A DNA stretch of 64,000 nucleotides from Chryseobacterium sp. ZHDP1 (lineage in GTDB: Bacteria; Bacteroidota; Bacteroidia; Flavobacteriales; Weeksellaceae): the NCBI RefSeq assembly GCF_018603435.1, contig NZ_CP075682.1, forward strand, positions 3,658,001-3,722,000, written 5' to 3'. How positions within the stretch are numbered: the stretch's first letter is position 1; each line of letters opens with the position of its first letter. Under the pieces are notes generated by a model. The model made no database searches and was not told the DNA's origin. It saw only the letters and a list, made by a program, of their open reading frames with translations. The translations under genes were made by a program, and so were the position numbers. Shown piece by piece: positions 60,348 to 64,000 of the stretch.

Positions 60348-60394
60348 TTGTCACGTTCCAAAATCTTATTAAATTTACACCTAACAAATGTTAG
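60348..60394 (+). promoter_or_regulatory. paaK promoter and TetR-type operator
   Basis: TTG (60348-60350), 19-bp spacer and TAAATTTA (60370-60377, one mismatch to TAnnTTTG). The dyad CTAACA-AA-TGTTAG (60381-60394) covers the predicted start of transcription and fits CNAAC-N4-GTTNG, the form of Thermus PaaR operators as I recall. paaK starts 7 bp later at 60401. Confidence 0.55.
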
Positions 60395-60400
60395 TTAGTT

Positions 60401-61720
60401 ATGGATTTTGGTGTTGAATATCTTAAGCTCGATCAGTTGAGACAGCTTCAGTCTGAGCGGTTGGCAAATTTGGTAAGCTATCTTGGGGAGAAGTCGGAGT
60501 TTTATAAAAGAAAATTTAAAGAATCAGGAATATCTCCACAGGAAATAAGGTCGATTGAAGATATTACCAAACTTCCGATAACATACAAACAGGATTTGAG
60601 AGACAATTATCCGTTTGGTTTATTTACCGTTCCGAAAAATGAACTGCAGAGAATTCACTGTTCAAGCGGAACAACGGGAAAACCAACGGTAGTGGGATAT
60701 ACAAAAGAAGATGTTGATTTATTCAGCGAAGTCGTGGCGAGATCTTTAAATGCAGCAGGCGCGAAACCGAGAATGCAGTTGCATAATGCATATGGTTACG
60801 GGATTTTCACGGGCGGACTGGGACTGCACTACGGAGCAGAAAAACTGGGAATGAGCGTTCTTCCTATTTCGGGAGGAATGACGGCGAGACAGGTTGATCT
60901 CATCATGGATTTTCAGCCGGAAGTAATCTGTTGTTCGCCATCTTACGCTTTGACCATTGCTGATGAATTTGCTAAAAGAGGAATCCCCGCAGAAGAAATC
61001 AGTTTAAAATATGCCGTTTTAGGTTCAGAGCCTTGGACGGAATTAATCAGACAGCATATTGAAGAAAGATTAGGCGTTCATGCAACCAATATTTACGGAT
61101 TAAGCGAAATTATCGGACCCGGAGTTTCGATGGAAGATTTTGAGGAAAAAGGAGGTTCTTACATTTGGGAAGACCATTTTTATCCCGAAATTCTCGATCC
61201 GGTTACAAAAGAGCCCGTTCCGTTTGGTGAAGAAGGCGTTTTGGTGATTACCACTTTAACGAAGAAAGCAATGCCGCTTCTGCGTTACTGGACAAATGAT
61301 ATCACAAGTCTTTACTATGACGAAAACGGAAAAAGAACGATGGTAAAGATGCGTCCGATTCTGGGAAGAGCCGATGATATGCTGATTGTAAGAGGGGTAA
61401 ATGTTTATCCAAGTCAGATTGAAGAAGCGTTTTCTCATGTAGAAGGAGTCGTTCCGAACTATTATTTAACTCCTGTTGAAAAGGAGCAAATGTGTGTTGC
61501 ACTGGATATTGATGTTGAGATTGGTGATGAATTGATTGCCTCGAAAAATTTAAATCAAAATACCGATGATTATGCTATTTTTGTCGGAAGCTTTGGAAAA
61601 AGTATAGAAAACGAAATAAAAAAGAGGGTAGGAATTACCACAAAAGTGAAAATTCATGCTCAGGACAGTCTTCCGAAATGCGAAGGTGGAAAAATTAACA
61701 GAATACTAAAAAATAAATGA
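60401..61720 (+). CDS. paaK: Phenylacetate--CoA ligase
   Basis: Activates phenylacetate to phenylacetyl-CoA with ATP, the first step of the aerobic pathway. The 439 residues are typical. The AMP/P-loop is HCSSGTTGKPTVVGYT (about 86-101); the conserved ANL block is YGLSEIIGPGVSMED, and GRADDMLIVRGVNVYPSQIE is the C-terminal hinge. The C-terminal Lys-containing tail CEGGKINRILKNK is present. Cytoplasmic. It overlaps paaE by 4 bp (ATGA). A TetR-type operator precedes it. Confidence 0.95.
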   Translation: MDFGVEYLKLDQLRQLQSERLANLVSYLGEKSEFYKRKFKESGISPQEIRSIEDITKLPITYKQDLRDNYPFGLFTVPKNELQRIHCSSGTTGKPTVVGYTKEDVDLFSEVVARSLNAAGAKPRMQLHNAYGYGIFTGGLGLHYGAEKLGMSVLPISGGMTARQVDLIMDFQPEVICCSPSYALTIADEFAKRGIPAEEISLKYAVLGSEPWTELIRQHIEERLGVHATNIYGLSEIIGPGVSMEDFEEKGGSYIWEDHFYPEILDPVTKEPVPFGEEGVLVITTLTKKAMPLLRYWTNDITSLYYDENGKRTMVKMRPILGRADDMLIVRGVNVYPSQIEEAFSHVEGVVPNYYLTPVEKEQMCVALDIDVEIGDELIASKNLNQNTDDYAIFVGSFGKSIENEIKKRVGITTKVKIHAQDSLPKCEGGKINRILKNK

Positions 61721-62802
61721 ATTCATTTTATAAACTTAAAACGGTAAAAGTTCAGAAAGATACCAACGATGCAGTAAATGTAGCGGTTGAAATCCCTGAA
61801 GAACTGAAAGATAAATTCAGATTCAAACAGGGGCAGTATCTTAATTTCCGGATGATGATCAACGGAAATGAAGAAAGACGTTCTTACTCCATCTGTAATG
61901 CGCCGAGTGAAAAAAGCAACACGCTGGAAGTTTTAGTGAAATTATTGGAAGGCGGAAAAGTTTCCGGTTATTTCAATGAGCATCTTCACATGGATGAAAT
62001 TCTTGAAGTAATGCCTCCGATGGGCGGTTTCAACACTTCTTATCATCCGACAAACGTAAAAACTTACATTGGTTTGGCGGCAGGAAGCGGAATTTCTCCG
62101 GTTTTATCGAATATTAAAGAAAGTCTTTATCAGGAGCCGAATTCCAACGCGTATCTGTTCTACAGCAACAGAAGCATGAATCACGTGATGAAAAAGGCTG
62201 AGATCGATAAATTGGTGGAGCAGTTCAACGGAAGATTGAAAGTAGTTTATCTCGTAAGCCGTGAAAAGCATGAAGATCCGATTTTCGAAGGAAGAATTTC
62301 CCCTGAAAAACTGGAACATTTATTTGAAAGATATGCAGATATTGATGTAAAAGAAGCCACGTATTTCATTTGCGGACCTTCTGAAATGATCAAAGGAATT
62401 GCAGATTATTTAAAGAAAGATAAAAAAGTACCGGCAATTCAGGTTCTATTTGAATATTTCACTGCTCCTGACGAAGAAAATACGGAGGAAATGAGTGATG
62501 AGTTCAAAGCCATTGCCAATATTGAAAGTATGGTTACTGTAATCATTGACGATGATGAATATTCGTTCCACCTGAATTCAAAAAAAGAAAGTATCTTAGA
62601 TAAAGCATTGAAAGACAATCTTCCTGTACCTTTTGCATGTAAAGGGGGAGTGTGCTGTACGTGTAAAGCCGAAGTTTTGGAAGGTGAAGTCTTCATGGAA
62701 AAAAACTACGCACTTACCGAAGAAGAAGTAGCCCGAGGTTACGTTCTTACCTGCCAGTGTCACCCGACAACCAATGTGGTGATGCTTAATTATGACGTAT
62801 AA
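61717..62802 (+). CDS. paaE: 1,2-phenylacetyl-CoA epoxidase reductase subunit
   Basis: NADPH-dependent reductase that feeds electrons to the PaaABC(E) epoxidase. A 361-residue protein: FAD domain (1-105; RRSYSICNAP, the FAD signature), NADPH domain (AAGSGISPVLSNIK and YFICGPSEMIKGI), and a plant-type 2Fe-2S domain: CKGGVCCTCKAEVLEG...CQCHPT with four Cys ligands. All cofactor motifs are complete. Overlap with paaK by 4 bp implies coupled translation. Placed before paaA, so the order here is paaK-paaE-paaA, unlike the paaABCDE order of E. coli. Confidence 0.93.
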   Translation: MNSFYKLKTVKVQKDTNDAVNVAVEIPEELKDKFRFKQGQYLNFRMMINGNEERRSYSICNAPSEKSNTLEVLVKLLEGGKVSGYFNEHLHMDEILEVMPPMGGFNTSYHPTNVKTYIGLAAGSGISPVLSNIKESLYQEPNSNAYLFYSNRSMNHVMKKAEIDKLVEQFNGRLKVVYLVSREKHEDPIFEGRISPEKLEHLFERYADIDVKEATYFICGPSEMIKGIADYLKKDKKVPAIQVLFEYFTAPDEENTEEMSDEFKAIANIESMVTVIIDDDEYSFHLNSKKESILDKALKDNLPVPFACKGGVCCTCKAEVLEGEVFMEKNYALTEEEVARGYVLTCQCHPTTNVVMLNYDV

Positions 62803-62857
62803 TTAATGTAACAATGTAATAATTTACCAATGTAAAAATAATAAGATTTCACTCTAA

Positions 62858-62948
62858 AACTTTGTGGACTTGGCTAAATGAACGCCTTTGTGAACTTTAA
62901 AAACAGTTAGTAGTAAAAGAAATCTTAGCGAACTTTGCGTTAAAATTT
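62858..62948. repeat. Dispersed repeat, family B
   Basis: CTTTGTGGACTTGGCTAAATG, GAACGCCTTTGTGAACTTTA, AAACAGTTAGTA and GCGAACTTTGCGTTAAA, closely like 45480-45572. It lies between paaE and paaA and may separate their transcripts. Confidence 0.55.
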
Positions 62949-62971
62949 ACCTTCATTTTAAATATTACAAG

Positions 62972-63916
62972 ATGGAAATAGATATTGAAAAGTTTGTACA
63001 GTATGTACACGACGAAAATAAAGTAGAACCCAAAGATATAATGCCCGATGATTACAGAAAACTATTGGTTCGTCAGATTTCACAGCACGCGCATTCTGAA
63101 ATCGTAGGAATGCTGCCGGAAGCCAACTGGATTTCCAGAGCCCCTTCATTGAGAAGAAAAATGGCGTTGTTGGCTAAAGTTCAGGATGAAGCAGGTCACG
63201 GTTTATACCTTTATTCTGCAACCGAAACATTAGGGGACGGAACGATCAGAGCCGACAGAGATGCAACGTATGAAGATATGCTTTCAGGAAAAGCGAAATA
63301 TTCAAGTATCTTCAACTATCCTACTTTAAGCTGGGCAGATATCGGAGCGATCGGGTGGTTGGTTGATGGTGCTGCAATCATGAATCAGGTGATGTTGATG
63401 GGGAATTCTTACGGTCCTTACTCAAGGGCGATGGTGAAAATCTGTAAAGAAGAATCTTTTCACCAAAGACAAGGATACGAGATTTTGATGGCTCTTTGCC
63501 GTGGTACAAAACAGCAGAAAGAAATGGCTCAGGCTTCGTTAGACCGTTTCTGGTGGCCGGCTTTAATGATGTTTGGTCCAAACGATGACAGTTCGCCAAA
63601 CTCTAAAATTTCGATGAATTACAGAGTGAAAAGAGAAAGCAACGACAGTCTTCGTCAGAGATTCATCGATGTTACCGTTGCTCAGGCTGAGTTTTTGGGA
63701 TTAACCATTCCGGATAAAGATCTTAAGTGGAACGAAGAAAGGCAACATTACGATTTCGGAGAGCTTCCTTGGGATGAATTCATGGAGGTCTTAAAAGGAA
63801 ATGGTCCTGCCAACAAAAAGCGTATCGAAACGAAGAGAAAAGCTCAAAGAGAGAATTCTTGGGTAAAAGAAGCGGCAGCAGCTTTCGCTGAGAAGCAGAA
63901 CGAAAAGGTAAACTAA
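62972..63916 (+). CDS. paaA: 1,2-phenylacetyl-CoA epoxidase subunit A
   Basis: Catalytic di-iron subunit of the epoxidase that makes ring-1,2-epoxyphenylacetyl-CoA. The 314 residues match PaaA. Ferritin-like helices with metal ligands: [58 protein letters not shown], with E-x6-E/H ligands in DEAGH and EESFH. The enzyme needs PaaB, PaaC and the reductase PaaE; paaB would follow beyond the window. Cytoplasmic. It starts 169 bp after paaE, with a repeat between. Confidence 0.95.
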   Translation: MEIDIEKFVQYVHDENKVEPKDIMPDDYRKLLVRQISQHAHSEIVGMLPEANWISRAPSLRRKMALLAKVQDEAGHGLYLYSATETLGDGTIRADRDATYEDMLSGKAKYSSIFNYPTLSWADIGAIGWLVDGAAIMNQVMLMGNSYGPYSRAMVKICKEESFHQRQGYEILMALCRGTKQQKEMAQASLDRFWWPALMMFGPNDDSSPNSKISMNYRVKRESNDSLRQRFIDVTVAQAEFLGLTIPDKDLKWNEERQHYDFGELPWDEFMEVLKGNGPANKKRIETKRKAQRENSWVKEAAAAFAEKQNEKVN

Positions 63917-63922
63917 TTTCTT

Positions 63923-64000
63923 AATTTAAACCATTAAGATTTTATTTAGAAGTTTAGTTGAATTAAGAAAAATCATTTTGATTCAAAATCTAAAGCCAAG
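63923..64000. repeat. Dispersed repeat, family C, cut by window edge
   Basis: AAACCATTAAGATTTTATTTAGAAG matches the left end of the 59148 copy; the other end lies outside the window. Located after paaA. Confidence 0.5.

Noticed and set aside
1..64000. CRISPR arrays, tRNA or rRNA genes, prophage
   Set aside because: No regularly spaced repeats, tRNA-like or rRNA sequence, or phage structural genes were seen on reading both strands.

Overview
The window looks like chromosomal DNA of a Chryseobacterium-type bacterium (Bacteroidota, Flavobacteriia, Weeksellaceae). This rests on low G+C, A-rich ribosome binding regions, repeated -7 promoter boxes of the Bacteroidota form TAnnTTTG, two proteins with type IX secretion (T9SS) C-terminal sorting domains, bacillithiol synthesis (bshA), and many families typical of Flavobacteriia (DUF4292, DUF4254, DUF2851, the DUF1501/DUF1800 pair, CBM20-MalQ, cytophagalysin-type M43 proteases). 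No rRNA, tRNA, CRISPR array or prophage was seen. The genus is an inference.

Layout. 1-3.3 kb: start of a GNAT-like gene, folE, a polyvalent-protein kinase-like gene broken by one stop codon, a 25-codon cysteine-rich ORF with a hairpin, and cysS. 3.6-10 kb: a T9SS cargo protein, malQ, an exported Tyr/RGG-rich protein, a Spy/CpxP-like protein and ferritin. 10-18 kb: an AddA-like helicase-nuclease, two paralogous exported proteins, a SIMPL protein, then GNAT, PspC and DUF2851 genes. 18-31 kb: bshA with a GH3 glycosidase, a six-gene envelope operon (DUF4292, EnvC-like, tatA, DUF4254, lipoprotein, ribA), a sugar nucleotidyltransferase, a flippase, pyrC, and the divergent azoR/hxlR pair. 31-38 kb: a two-component system, a DUF1573 protein, and the DUF1800-DUF1501 pair. 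38-43 kb: a dienoyl-CoA reductase-type SDR, then a five-gene module of unknown function (DUF2589 protein, two unknown proteins, a leaderless subtilisin with a frameshift at a T8 run, and a small I9-propeptide-like protein). 43-50 kb: two M1 peptidases, an exported EEP-fold phosphoesterase, and a complete 1,269-bp insertion sequence with an 8-bp target duplication. 50-56 kb: tandem M43 lipoproteases, a NarL-type two-component operon with a membrane protein, and an FKBP lipoprotein. 56-64 kb: clpB, a TetR regulator, and the start of a phenylacetate degradation cluster (paaK, paaE, paaA) that continues past the window.

The clearest functional groups are the envelope operon (outer-membrane lipoprotein, cell-separation factor, Tat export), the phenylacetate cluster with its candidate TetR operator, and azoR/hxlR. 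The best candidates for undescribed biology are the DUF2589/subtilisin/I9-like module at 39.2-43.0 kb and the putative cysteine-codon leader before cysS. Several families of short intergenic repeats occupy most of the longer gene-free stretches.
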